From contig JACPTQ010000066.1 of the NCBI GenBank assembly GCA_016192705.1, positions 1 through 64,000 on the forward strand: a stretch of 64,000 bases of DNA, given 5' to 3'. Both the position numbers and the translations under genes were made by a program. This stretch comes from Deltaproteobacteria bacterium. Its GTDB lineage: Bacteria > Myxococcota > JACPTQ01. The notes below the pieces were generated by a model. It ran no database searches and was not told the origin of the DNA. It saw nothing but the letters and a program-made list of their open reading frames with translations. Positions 1 through 8,732 of this stretch are shown in pieces. How positions within the stretch are numbered: position 1 is the first letter of the stretch; the number at the start of each line of letters is the position of its first letter.

Positions 1-29
1 ACCGCTTAACCGGGGATTGGCGAATCATA

Positions 30-479
30 TCAGAATGTCGCGCGACGATAGAAGCGAACCACAAGCATAAGTGGCCGATGGTAAAAGCGAGAGTACGGCG
101 AACAGGCGGCGATGACACGTCCGGCGAGCCTGCGAAATGGGACGGAACGCCCGCGTCGCTCGAGCGACGTTGCGCGCCCGAGAACGAGCGAAGGCGCGAC
201 TCGCAACGCGCCGCCATCGCACGCGTCTCCCTTGACAACAAAACCGGCGCCGTCGATTCCAATGATGCGGTGGAGTTGCCGAATCCGGTCGTCGGCAATC
301 AGAACCACGTCGCCAACACGGAACGAAAGTTCACCACGCGCAAGCGGTTCGAGCCACACGCGATCCCCTTGCCGAATCCATGGCTCCATGCTCGTTCCCG
401 CGACGACGATCGAAGTTCTGTCCCCACGCCGCAGCGTTTCAAGAACAACCGATTCAATCGCCCGCTGGCTTTCATTCAT
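30..479 (-). CDS. S24/S26-type signal-peptidase-like serine protease
   Basis: The 149-residue product has the S26 box with nucleophile Ser30 in AGTSMEPWIRQGDRV, followed by GDVVLI, the LHRIIG segment (His70) and VVKGDA (Lys83). Family knowledge: such short LexA/SipW-like peptidases occur in RiPP clusters beside HprK-like kinases and PqqD proteins, where they may remove leader or signal peptides. It has no obvious N-terminal membrane helix; the C-terminus is moderately hydrophobic (LMLVVRFY). The start ATG at 479 is divergent from the kinase start at 505, leaving only about 25 bases, so promoters must lie inside the genes. Its role in precursor processing is inferred. Confidence 0.8.
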   Translation of the reverse strand: MNESQRAIESVVLETLRRGDRTSIVVAGTSMEPWIRQGDRVWLEPLARGELSFRVGDVVLIADDRIRQLHRIIGIDGAGFVVKGDACDGGALRVAPSLVLGRATSLERRGRSVPFRRLAGRVIAACSPYSRFYHRPLMLVVRFYRRATF

Positions 480-504
480 CGTTCGTTCATGTTACCGAAT
501 TGGA

Positions 505-1296
505 GTGGGCACGACCATCGTCGCAACCGACCTTCTCATCGGCGGCCTTGTCCACCGCGTCCCTTGGTCGCACGACGAAATCTCCGAAATCCTCGGCTCG
601 CATTATTTAGGCTTCGTCGCTCCCTTAACCGAATACGTCCCGGACGTGACGATTCGCCTCTCGTCCAACTTAGCGACTTCGCCCAACGAGCGCTTCCACG
701 ACGCGGCCGACGTACTGGACTGGTCCGGTCCGTTCGGAGCCGTTCGTCTCGACTTCGCACGTTCCGATTGCGCCCTCCTCTGCCTTAACCCGCAGCACAC
801 GTATTGGATTTTTCGGTTCATAACGGGCGCGCTTCTATCGCGCCACGCGGGTCTCCTCCTGCACGGCGCGGCGCTTGTCTTCAACGGCAGCGGTCACCTC
901 TATCTCGGACCCTCGGGCGCCGGGAAGTCGACCCTCGCCCGAGCCGTTGCCCTGCGCAAGGGCACGGTACTGGCCGATGACACGGTGATGGTTCGACTTG
1001 TCGATGGGCAGCCAGTGCTCTACGGGGCACCCTACACGGCGGAGGTAAAATGGATTGGTTGCGCGGCGTCTGCACCGCTCCGTTCGATACACCTTCTCGA
1101 TCGCACGGCGCCGCTCGGCCAGGTTCTTCTCTCGCCATCTCGTGCGACTTCCGTCCTCGTGCGGTCGCTATTTCTGAAGGTCGTCAGCGACCCGCTCAGA
1201 TCTAATTTTCTCGAGACCGCTAAACGACTCGCAGAATCGACCCCAATCGACCGCCTCTCTTACCGCCTCGACAATATCCCGTGGCCCCCGCCTTAA
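505..1296 (+). CDS. HPr-kinase-like ATPase, probable peptide kinase of the RiPP locus
   Basis: The 263-residue product has a P-loop GPSGAGKSTLA (residues 135-145), an upstream LLHGAAL with His120, and an acidic pair in LADDTV (158-159), the arrangement of the C-terminal HprK/Ser kinase domain. It lacks the N-terminal HPr-regulator domain. I chose GTG 505 because the open frame upstream (to 112) lies antisense to the S26 peptidase and reads as low-quality Arg/Ser-rich sequence. Related stand-alone kinases in lasso clusters (PadeK type) phosphorylate the C-terminal Ser of precursor peptides. Here the convergent neighbour encodes a peptide ending in a Ser/Thr-rich tail, so a peptide-kinase role is inferred. 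Confidence 0.75.
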   Translation: MGTTIVATDLLIGGLVHRVPWSHDEISEILGSHYLGFVAPLTEYVPDVTIRLSSNLATSPNERFHDAADVLDWSGPFGAVRLDFARSDCALLCLNPQHTYWIFRFITGALLSRHAGLLLHGAALVFNGSGHLYLGPSGAGKSTLARAVALRKGTVLADDTVMVRLVDGQPVLYGAPYTAEVKWIGCAASAPLRSIHLLDRTAPLGQVLLSPSRATSVLVRSLFLKVVSDPLRSNFLETAKRLAESTPIDRLSYRLDNIPWPPP

Positions 1297-1311
1297 CTCG
1301 AGACCGCCCGG

Positions 1312-1461
1312 CTACCCCGTACTTGGAGATGTTTGGCACTCCTCAAGGTCAATGCCGCAGTGACCGAGCACCACGAACTCGGTTTCGATTTTCTCTGTCA
1401 CAATCTCAGGCTTTTGCCACATCGGCCTCTCTACAATTCCGTCTTTCGTCTCAATATCCAT
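1312..1461 (-). CDS. Candidate RiPP precursor peptide, 49 aa
   Basis: ATG 1461 is preceded by a perfect AGGAGGG (1471-1465), which overlaps the TAG stop of the giant lipoprotein gene, so translation is probably coupled. The peptide has an acidic/basic leader carrying PMWQKPEIVTEKI (residues 13-25), the W/Y-x-K-P-E-hydrophobic pattern typical of leaders bound by PqqD-type domains. A short core follows with Cys35 and Cys42 in LGHCGIDLEEC and a tail containing Thr44, Ser45, Ser47 and Thr48. It is near PqqD, radical SAM/SPASM, HprK-like and S26 genes. The reading frame and ribosome site are visible; the RiPP role is inferred from context. The gene is easily missed by annotation pipelines. Confidence 0.75.
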   Translation of the reverse strand: MDIETKDGIVERPMWQKPEIVTEKIETEFVVLGHCGIDLEECQTSPSTG

Positions 1462-1465
1462 AATC

Positions 1466-1471
1466 CCTCCT
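1466..1471 (-). promoter_or_regulatory. Strong ribosome binding site of the precursor peptide
   Basis: AGGAGG on the minus strand lies four bases before ATG 1461. Its first base is within the TAG stop codon (1470-1472) of the upstream lipoprotein gene. It is one of the best Shine-Dalgarno matches in the window and supports a short coding sequence downstream. Confidence 0.75.
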
Positions 1472-4400
1472 AATACTTAACAAAAAACGACCCACTGCTC
1501 GCCGTCGTTGAAATCATGAAATCCCCAAATGGATCGTTATCCCAGCTAGTAACCTTCATCACCCATGTTCCGATCAACGATCCAACCGGGAACACCATCG
1601 TCACGTCTGGTTTCCCGCCGTTAACCACGCCGAACGGCACGCCGCCGTCCCCCGTCCCGTAATAAAAGAATGCGCCCCCCGCGTTGCCGCCAGCGAGCAG
1701 GTCGACTCGGCCGTCACCCGTAACATCGCCGACCCCGGCGAGACTCTGTCCCACGCTCCCCGCATCGCTTTCCGATCCAGCCAGCAAAAGGAGCGGCTGA
1801 TGCGTGTCGGACAGACAAAGCTCACTCGGCCAGGTGTTTCGCCCATAGACGATATAAATCCTGGCGTCGGCCCCTATCGCAAAATCGTCGCACGGCGTCG
1901 GGCTACAGGCTGCGCCAGAACTCCCCGAAACACGCCCGAGCCCTGCAATCGATTGCGCGAAATTCGGCACGTTGCCCCAGGTCGCCGCATAAGGCGCCTC
2001 GATACGAACGTCGGCTTGGTTGAGCGTGATTGTCGTGCCGACCATTGACGAAAACGACGATTTACCAAGGAAAACCCAGCCGCGGCCCGCATCCGCCGCC
2101 CCCCCGGACAGACTCGCAGACCGAATAAAGAAGTCTTGAATCCCGTCGCCGTTGACATCACCGATCGCCCCCGCGCCGAGGAACGAGCCGATTTCACTGA
2201 CGTTCGGCGCCCCTGGAGTACCGCAAACCGTCGCCGAGGTGTCGGTCCCGTTGATTGTGATCATCCCGCTGGGTCCGATGCGCGCAACAACGCCCGGGGA
2301 CGGCATCGGGGGCCGCTTGCATTCTGGAAGCGACGGGTTGCCGCCGCAGTCCCCTGCGTCGTGCGGTGAACGGGAGGGCCCAAGCCACAGAGACGCTTGT
2401 CCCGAGAATCCACCGTCCTTGGCCTTCGATTCGACGAAGAGCACGTCGGGGACTCCGTCGCCAGTGACGTCACCGAGGGGACGGACAAACAAGGTTCGGG
2501 CGTACGCCGTTTCGCTAAGCTGTGGATTCAAATCGAACCGTACCGGGCTTCCGGCGATGGCGGTCCCATTGGGACCGTATACAAGACCCGCGTCCGACCC
2601 GTAGTAGAGGAACGCCGTTCTCGTCGCTCCGACACCAGCGGTCGTGTTGTTGGTCGCTATCAGAAGGTCGTCGAATCCATCGCCGTCCATGTCGCCAGCA
2701 TTCGCAATCGACTGACCAAACTTTGTAAGCGTCGGGTCGACCCAGAGCGGTGCCGTCAGCGTCTGCATTCCGCCATCGTTGCCCCAAACGATGAAAACCG
2801 AGGCGTCGACCGTCGGATTCTGGTTGAACGCGATGTCGGTGTACCCATCGCCATTGAAATCGCCGGTCGCCATTCGCTGTCCCATGCCCAACGAGCCGGG
2901 ATCCGTCAACGGTCCGTAGACCCGGTCTTCGCGCAGCTGCGTGTTCACAGACACCACTTGGATCGGCGCCGACGTCGACCGGTTCCCCGCGGTGTCAGCG
3001 GCCTCCGTAGCGAAGCAGTACGTGCTTTCCAGGATGAGCCCCGTGACACTCGCGTCCGTTGGTGTTCCTCCAGCCAGAGGCGGCGCCTTCGGGAATCCCG
3101 AAATCGACGCGCCACCGTCGATAACACCAGCATCCTCGACAACAAACGGGCACAACGACCCAACCGCCATTCGCGACGACACCTTGATGTCGAACGACTG
3201 CGCCGTCCCCGACATCCCGTTATCGCCAGGATAGGTCCACGCGAGCGCGACCGTTCCCGCGCGCCGATTGACCGACGCGTCGAGCTGAACGTCCGTGGGC
3301 GCCGTGACGTCGACGTTGACCTGGCACTGCACCGACGCGGGGTTCCCAACGAGGTCCGTCACCGAGGCGGTGAGCGTCTGCGATCCCTCGCTGACGGTCA
3401 GAAGCGGCATGGTCACATAGGTCGATACAACCGTTCCCGTGCCGACGACCCCTTGCGTGCTCCCGGTGAGCGTTAGCGTTTGCCCATCTTCAATCCCTGG
3501 TGTCTGGAACTTGAAGACGTACTGCAATCCCGCCGTCCCGGAGCTGACGTCTGAATACTTGTTGAGCGTGACCGGCTGCGACGTGCAGACCGGGCTATCA
3601 AACACGGGATTGCCAGGCGCCGACACATCGACCGACCAATTCAAGAATGCGCTGTACCCGGCGTCTGCCGTTGAATCAACGACCCTGGCCTGGAAAGTTC
3701 CGATTTCCGCGTCGTTCAGAGTCAACGCGCCGATCCCCGCAAACGTAACCGCGCCTCCCGACAAGTTCCCGGTGGCGATCGCACCGCCATCCTTATAGAG
3801 CGTGACGCAGTTGTCCGAACACGACGTGTAGCTCGAGGAAACCTTGACGGAGACCGCGATCGTCCCTCCATCCACCGTGCCGCACCCAGTTCCGCCATAG
3901 ACGAGCGGTTGCGCGATTTCCGGGTTGCAGTTGTTCGGAGTCGAGCCCGTCGGCTTCACAAAGCTCACCGTCGGACCAGATCCCGTGACGGTCAAATCGT
4001 ACACGGCACTTGTTGTGCAGTTGCCGATCGTGTCGCACCCATACGCGACCAATTTATTCGGACCTGCCGACAAATTGACGCGCAGCACGTCCGGCGAACC
4101 GCCATCAAACACCTTTGATCCAACGGCACTGTAAGTCGTGCCGCCATTGGTCGATGAACGTATGGAGATGGTGCGTCCAGTTTCAATACTCGACGCCGAA
4201 AATACGACGTCGCTCTGGATCCCGGGCGCCGTAAGGTCAACATCGGATGTCGGCGAAGCCGGTCCCGTAACGGCGAACGCGGGGCCGACCGTGTCGATGG
4301 TCACATTGACCGGTGTGGATGTGCACGTGTTGCCGGAAAGGTCCGTCACTTGGATGGTCAGCGCGCTGTTCCCCTGGGCGAGCACGACCGGGATGTTGGG

Positions 4401-5120
4401 CGCCGCTCCACCGGTCATCGCTCCCGAGCCGATAACGCCGCCATCGTCGCGAACATATACGATTTGGCCGTTTTCAGCGCCCGTGACCGTCGACTGAACC
4501 GTGTAGCTCATCGACTGTCCGGCGTCGGTACAGCCACCGGGTGGTGATTCGTTGTCGGTGCATTTCAAGTAGCCCGCAGATGGCCGCGTGATGTAGCAAG
4601 TCGGAGCGGCCGTATCGACCGTGAACGACAGCGTCGCGCCACCCGAAATGGCGTTCCCATCACCCGTGCCGCACGCGTTATCGGTTCCGGCTGCAGACAG
4701 CGTGTGGGCGCCCGATTGGAGCGAAATCGGAACGGTTGCTGTTGCGCCGCTGAGGGGCGCCGATCCAACCGTCGTGCCAGCCTGCGGGTTTGTCGACTTG
4801 ATGCTGATCGTTTTGCCGCTCGCACTCGTGTCGGACAAGGTTACGGTGCATGAGGTCGACGTTTTGTTGATAACACCGCCGTCCATTTCGGGACAGACAA
4901 TCGAGGAAACCGTTGGCGGCACGGTGTCGAGCGTGACCTGCCGCGGATTGGCTGTTGTTCCCACATTTTGCGCCTGTGTTCGGTACCGCCCGCAGAAGGT
5001 GAATGCTCCCGCGTCGAGCGCCGTGCTGGACGAGCTCGACCGTCCCTCCGCTCGCCGTCGCGAGGAACCAACGGAACTCATGGGTAAGCGGCGCCGAGCC
5101 TGGATTCTTCGCGTTCGCAC
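1470..5120 (-). CDS. Giant Ig-repeat/FG-GAP lipoprotein, C-terminal part (after frameshift)
   Basis: This frame continues the protein that starts at 8580; the meaningful part begins near 5031. It holds further bacterial Ig-like repeats, each opening with a V(T)xDxxxP motif such as VTLDTVPPTVSSIVCP, FTVDTAAPTCYITRP and VNVDVTAPTDV. Next comes a fibronectin-like segment (GTVALAWTYPGD). The last 480 or so residues are an FG-GAP/integrin-type beta-propeller with five calcium loops: GDFNGDGYTD, GDMDGDGFDD, GDVTGDGVPD, GDVNGDGIQD and GDVTGDGRVD. The first 30 residues of this open frame (Arg/Ser-rich) are out-of-frame noise. The gene ends with TAG overlapping the ribosome site of the 49-aa peptide gene. 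Confidence 0.8.
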   Translation of the reverse strand: MRTRRIQARRRLPMSSVGSSRRRAEGRSSSSSTALDAGAFTFCGRYRTQAQNVGTTANPRQVTLDTVPPTVSSIVCPEMDGGVINKTSTSCTVTLSDTSASGKTISIKSTNPQAGTTVGSAPLSGATATVPISLQSGAHTLSAAGTDNACGTGDGNAISGGATLSFTVDTAAPTCYITRPSAGYLKCTDNESPPGGCTDAGQSMSYTVQSTVTGAENGQIVYVRDDGGVIGSGAMTGGAAPNIPVVLAQGNSALTIQVTDLSGNTCTSTPVNVTIDTVGPAFAVTGPASPTSDVDLTAPGIQSDVVFSASSIETGRTISIRSSTNGGTTYSAVGSKVFDGGSPDVLRVNLSAGPNKLVAYGCDTIGNCTTSAVYDLTVTGSGPTVSFVKPTGSTPNNCNPEIAQPLVYGGTGCGTVDGGTIAVSVKVSSSYTSCSDNCVTLYKDGGAIATGNLSGGAVTFAGIGALTLNDAEIGTFQARVVDSTADAGYSAFLNWSVDVSAPGNPVFDSPVCTSQPVTLNKYSDVSSGTAGLQYVFKFQTPGIEDGQTLTLTGSTQGVVGTGTVVSTYVTMPLLTVSEGSQTLTASVTDLVGNPASVQCQVNVDVTAPTDVQLDASVNRRAGTVALAWTYPGDNGMSGTAQSFDIKVSSRMAVGSLCPFVVEDAGVIDGGASISGFPKAPPLAGGTPTDASVTGLILESTYCFATEAADTAGNRSTSAPIQVVSVNTQLREDRVYGPLTDPGSLGMGQRMATGDFNGDGYTDIAFNQNPTVDASVFIVWGNDGGMQTLTAPLWVDPTLTKFGQSIANAGDMDGDGFDDLLIATNNTTAGVGATRTAFLYYGSDAGLVYGPNGTAIAGSPVRFDLNPQLSETAYARTLFVRPLGDVTGDGVPDVLFVESKAKDGGFSGQASLWLGPSRSPHDAGDCGGNPSLPECKRPPMPSPGVVARIGPSGMITINGTDTSATVCGTPGAPNVSEIGSFLGAGAIGDVNGDGIQDFFIRSASLSGGAADAGRGWVFLGKSSFSSMVGTTITLNQADVRIEAPYAATWGNVPNFAQSIAGLGRVSGSSGAACSPTPCDDFAIGADARIYIVYGRNTWPSELCLSDTHQPLLLLAGSESDAGSVGQSLAGVGDVTGDGRVDLLAGGNAGGAFFYYGTGDGGVPFGVVNGGKPDVTMVFPVGSLIGTWVMKVTSWDNDPFGDFMISTTASSGSFFVKY

Positions 5121-8100
5121 TGCAGTAGTAAGCCGGGGACGTCAACGGTGTGGTCCAGTCAATCGATGGCTCAGTCAAATTGATGGTGACACCGATCGCC
5201 GTCGACGCAGCATTCCCCGCCACGTCAGACGCCGAAGCCGACAAGATGACGACGCCCGAATCGGGCACGTTGAGGGCGACGTTTGCGAACGTGACCGTTG
5301 AGGCTCCGGCATCATTTACGGTCGCCGTTCCAACGAAGAGGTTTCCGCCGTCGGTCGACGTGCCATCGGTTTTCATGAGCGTCACTTGCCGACCCGGCTC
5401 TAGCCCCGAAACCGCGAGCGTTACATTCTCGTCAAATGTTCCATTCGTCGAGTTGTGGTCATCGCCCTTGACAAGGATTTGGTCGAGCGTCGGGTGTGTG
5501 AACGTGAGCGTCGGCGCCTTGCGATCAACGAGCACCGAAATCGGCGTTCCAGACGCGCCGGCATCAAGTCGATTCTTCGCTTCGACAAAAAGGACGCTTG
5601 CATTCTGATCGGGAAGCGTCACGCGCGCGAACAAAACACCGCCGTCCGACACTTCGACCTGTTCCGTGTAAATGAGGGGCGCGCCGCTGTCGGGTGATAC
5701 GGTGAGCTTCACCGATTGACCAACGTCAACCCCTGTAAGGGCCACAAACGCTGTCTGTTGGAAATCCGCCAGACCATCGATGTCACCCGCGTCCGCGTTG
5801 AAAACGGCACCATTCGGCGGCGAGACGATTGTGTAATTGGGGCCACCATCCCCGTAGGCGACGAGCGAGTAAGTCCGTGAGCGGCCCCCCGAGGTTGAAG
5901 TCGCAAACAGCTGATAGGCACCCTCCGTTGCGAGCGTGATCGCCGCCGTGGCGCTGCAAGCAACCGCGTTCGACGTCGAGCTTGGCCCCGTCGCGAAAAC
6001 CGTGCACCCCTCGCCGCCGCCCGCATCAGCAATCGAGAACGTCACCGCATGGCTCGGCCCCGAAGGCACCGCAAGCCCATCGACCGCTGCGACGCCCGCA
6101 AAGGTCGCGATCGACAACACCGGGAAAGGTCCGCCGTCCGACAGATCGACGTTGAGGGACATCTGGGTCGACGTGGCGTTTTTCGCGCAATCCGTAACCG
6201 TTGCGGTCAAGGGGTTGCCGCCGTGCGCCAACTCAACGTTCGTAAACGTCGCTTTTCCGTCCGCCCCGATGGCCAGCGGGCCCATGGCCAGGAAAGTCCC
6301 AACGCGCAGCGTCGCGAACGACGTCGTCGGCTCACCGCCATCCGTGCTGACAACGATTGTGTAGTGGAAACCACCATCGCCCGGCGTCGCATTGTCGGCC
6401 GCTGTGAGGCTCGCCGGCAGCGCCGTTCCATTCGCGCGCTCAAAGAGCGGCGTCGACGGTCCCGCGTCATCGTGCGTGAGCGCAATCGAAACACTCGCAT
6501 CGTTCCCCGCAAGGTCGACGACACTCGCCGACAAGTTGTTTAGCTGGTTTCCCGCAAGTGGCACGGACGTCACGCATGCGCCTCCGCTGTCATTGACAGT
6601 TCCTGTCGCGCCATTAACGGTCAGCGTGCGCCCCTCTTCCGCGGTCACGTTGAAACAAAGCGTCGGCGCTGCATTCGAAACGCACGACCCCGGAGCCGGT
6701 GACGTCATCGAAATTGTCGGCGTCGAGACGTCAACTGAAACCGCCACGGATTCGCTAAAATAAACCGCGTCGTTGGCATTACCGGGACTACCCACGACAA
6801 GCCGGAGCGTATGATTGCCCGGCGGAAGCGCGACGTTGCGCAGCGCCCCGCTGAAGGTGCCGCCGTCAATTTCGCAGTCTTGCGCGGCCGTTGTTGGGCA
6901 CGCCGATTTGTCACTCGAACAATCGCACTGCGAAACGCCACCATTGACAAGCAGGCGAACCTTCCGGCCCGACAGCGATCCAGCCGTGTACGGAACGTTG
7001 AGCTCAAGAAGATTTGGTGTGCCGCTCGGATCGAGGTCGTCCGACTTCTTGTACGCTTTTCCTGCGAGCGCCGACGAAATCGCGATGTAGGCCGTGAGCG
7101 GATCGTAGTTAAGGACGTAGTCGGTGGGCGAAGCGGTCGACGAGTAGGTCGATGCCGCGTTGCCGGTTGGATCGGTCGCGACGATGCGAATCCGGTTTTC
7201 GCCGACCGAAAGGGGCACGCACGGGAAAGAGTACGACTGCGAGCCGCCGGTCAGCGTTCGATATCCCGCGTCCCCATTCTCGGTACCCGCCGTTGGGAGC
7301 GAGCCTTTGAACAAGGTCACCGCTAGAACCTCGCCCGCCGACCCGCTCACGCTGGCCGAAATGTTGTAGCTCGCGCCCGCGTCAGCACACTCCGCGGGAA
7401 TCTTTGTGGGGTCGAGTGATGTCGTCCGCACGCCCTCCAGAGGGGTGACCATGGTTATCGTCGGCGATGTGATGTCGACCGAGACCGCCGACGTTGACGC
7501 GTCCGGCGTTTGCTGCCCAACAACGCACGCGACCAACGTGTGCGCGCCCTCGTTCAACGTCGTGTTCGAAAAGACCGCCGTGAAACCCGACGGGCCAGCA
7601 TCGACACCCGCAGACGCGGACGCTCCGGCATCGGCCGCCGTCACGCAGTTCGTCACGCCGCCGGTCGGGTCGACCCAGAGAAACGCGGTCCCCGGGCACC
7701 CGCTTGTGACGACGACGTCAAGTTGCAGCCCCGCGTCACCGCTCTTGTCGTCTTTCTTCCCAAGCTTTGCGTTGTTGGCTGGCGTGAGCGCGACGGTGCA
7801 GACGCCACTGACGGTCACGGTGATCTGCTTCGAGTAAGTTGTTTGTCCAACCGTTGCGGAAGCTGTGAGTGTATCCGTGCCATCCGGGAATGACGGAACG
7901 GGGCTCGCGAACGTCGCTTCAACGTAACTTCCTGAGAGCGCCGCAATCGCCGTGTAGGTCTGGCTGTAACTGAGGCCCACATTCGCGAGGACAAGTTGAA
8001 TCGTTTGGCCATCGCCAATGTTGCAAGCGCGAACCGTGATGCGCTTTTGAAGGAGCGGCGCGATCGGGTCTTCGTCGTCACCGGCTCCCGCATCACCCGA

Positions 8101-8580
8101 TGACGTCAACGTCGCGCCGTCCGACGGGGATACAAATGTGAGCCCCTCTTTCGCGCCAACTTGAACTGTCACTTGGTTCGCCGCGCTCGTCCCTTGAATG
8201 GCAACGGTTATCTTATAGTTCGTTGAATTCTCAGGAACCGTTACGCCGCCAAATGTAACGCAAGCGGCGTCCGACCCCGCATCTCCCGTGCAGGCGCCTG
8301 ATATATCTTTAACAATGACGGCGGTCGCATCATCGCCCAAATAGAGCGCCAGTTTTTGCCCGGCCGCTGCGCCCGTCACCTGAACCCGAATGTCGATTTG
8401 GATTCCCTGCAACGTCGCGTTCACGTCGTCGCAACCGTCTAGGATTCGTCCGCTGGAGGGCGACAGAATAACGACCGTCGGTGCACCCGGCTTGTCGTCC
8501 GAACACGAACAGGAGGGCGCACCGCCTCCGATAACAAGCGCCGTCAAGAGCGCCAACTTGGCCTTCACCGGTCGTCTCAT
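4678..8580 (-). CDS. Giant Ig-repeat lipoprotein, N-terminal part (before frameshift)
   Basis: ATG 8580 is chosen over the upstream in-frame ATG because it starts a lipoprotein signal (MRRPVKAKLALLTALVIGG, then Ala-Pro-Ser-Cys). After a short Cys/Asp-rich segment come about a dozen Ig-like domains of roughly 100 residues with recurring openings (VSVDITSPTITMVTP, VSVDVSTPTISMTSP, VLVDRKAPTLTFTHP, VTINLTEPSIDWTTP). The sense frame ends near 5031; the remaining residues to 4678 are out-of-frame. Joined with the 1470-5120 frame, the full protein would be about 2370 residues, an outer-membrane-anchored surface protein. It sits between the radical SAM gene and the precursor gene on the same strand. 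Confidence 0.8.
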   Translation of the reverse strand: MRRPVKAKLALLTALVIGGGAPSCSCSDDKPGAPTVVILSPSSGRILDGCDDVNATLQGIQIDIRVQVTGAAAGQKLALYLGDDATAVIVKDISGACTGDAGSDAACVTFGGVTVPENSTNYKITVAIQGTSAANQVTVQVGAKEGLTFVSPSDGATLTSSGDAGAGDDEDPIAPLLQKRITVRACNIGDGQTIQLVLANVGLSYSQTYTAIAALSGSYVEATFASPVPSFPDGTDTLTASATVGQTTYSKQITVTVSGVCTVALTPANNAKLGKKDDKSGDAGLQLDVVVTSGCPGTAFLWVDPTGGVTNCVTAADAGASASAGVDAGPSGFTAVFSNTTLNEGAHTLVACVVGQQTPDASTSAVSVDITSPTITMVTPLEGVRTTSLDPTKIPAECADAGASYNISASVSGSAGEVLAVTLFKGSLPTAGTENGDAGYRTLTGGSQSYSFPCVPLSVGENRIRIVATDPTGNAASTYSSTASPTDYVLNYDPLTAYIAISSALAGKAYKKSDDLDPSGTPNLLELNVPYTAGSLSGRKVRLLVNGGVSQCDCSSDKSACPTTAAQDCEIDGGTFSGALRNVALPPGNHTLRLVVGSPGNANDAVYFSESVAVSVDVSTPTISMTSPAPGSCVSNAAPTLCFNVTAEEGRTLTVNGATGTVNDSGGACVTSVPLAGNQLNNLSASVVDLAGNDASVSIALTHDDAGPSTPLFERANGTALPASLTAADNATPGDGGFHYTIVVSTDGGEPTTSFATLRVGTFLAMGPLAIGADGKATFTNVELAHGGNPLTATVTDCAKNATSTQMSLNVDLSDGGPFPVLSIATFAGVAAVDGLAVPSGPSHAVTFSIADAGGGEGCTVFATGPSSTSNAVACSATAAITLATEGAYQLFATSTSGGRSRTYSLVAYGDGGPNYTIVSPPNGAVFNADAGDIDGLADFQQTAFVALTGVDVGQSVKLTVSPDSGAPLIYTEQVEVSDGGVLFARVTLPDQNASVLFVEAKNRLDAGASGTPISVLVDRKAPTLTFTHPTLDQILVKGDDHNSTNGTFDENVTLAVSGLEPGRQVTLMKTDGTSTDGGNLFVGTATVNDAGASTVTFANVALNVPDSGVVILSASASDVAGNAASTAIGVTINLTEPSIDWTTPLTSPAYYCSANAKNPGSAPLTHEFRWFLATASGGTVELVQHGARRGSIHLLRAVPNTGAKCGNNSQSAAGHARHRAANGFLDCLSRNGRRCYQQNVDLMHRNLVRHECERQNDQHQVDKPAGWHDGWIGAPQRRNSNRSDFAPIGRPHAVCSRNR

Positions 8581-8634
8581 CCCATCACCCCACGAAAACA
8601 ACACTGGGCTTTATCCTCATCTTCATCCAGCCAC

Positions 8635-8732
8635 CTTAAAGGTCGGGTTCGGGCTCCGTTCCGTCGCCCTCCCCATTTTCGCCGCGCTGACGACCCACTG
8701 GGTCGTCAGCCATTGCGGCGAAAATTGGAAGC
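8635..8732 (+). repeat. Structured palindromic repeat, copy 1
   Basis: The element begins TTAAAGGTCGGGTTCGGGCTC, has a GGGC/GCCC hairpin, then an outer stem ATTTTCGCCGC (from 8685) paired with GCGGCGAAAAT (ending near 8727) that encloses a perfect inner hairpin GCTGACGACCCA / TGGGTCGTCAGC. The same architecture with different stem sequences recurs at 31344 and 62063. This copy covers the 3' end of the radical SAM gene, including its stop codon. Confidence 0.75.

Noticed and set aside
112-504. Upstream extension of the HprK-like frame
   Set aside because: Antisense to the S26 peptidase gene; Ser/Arg-rich and lacks similarity to the N-terminal HprK domain.
2397-3476. Long plus-strand frame antisense to the giant lipoprotein
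   Set aside because: Arg-rich shadow of Asp/Gly-rich coding on the other strand; no domain or ribosome site.
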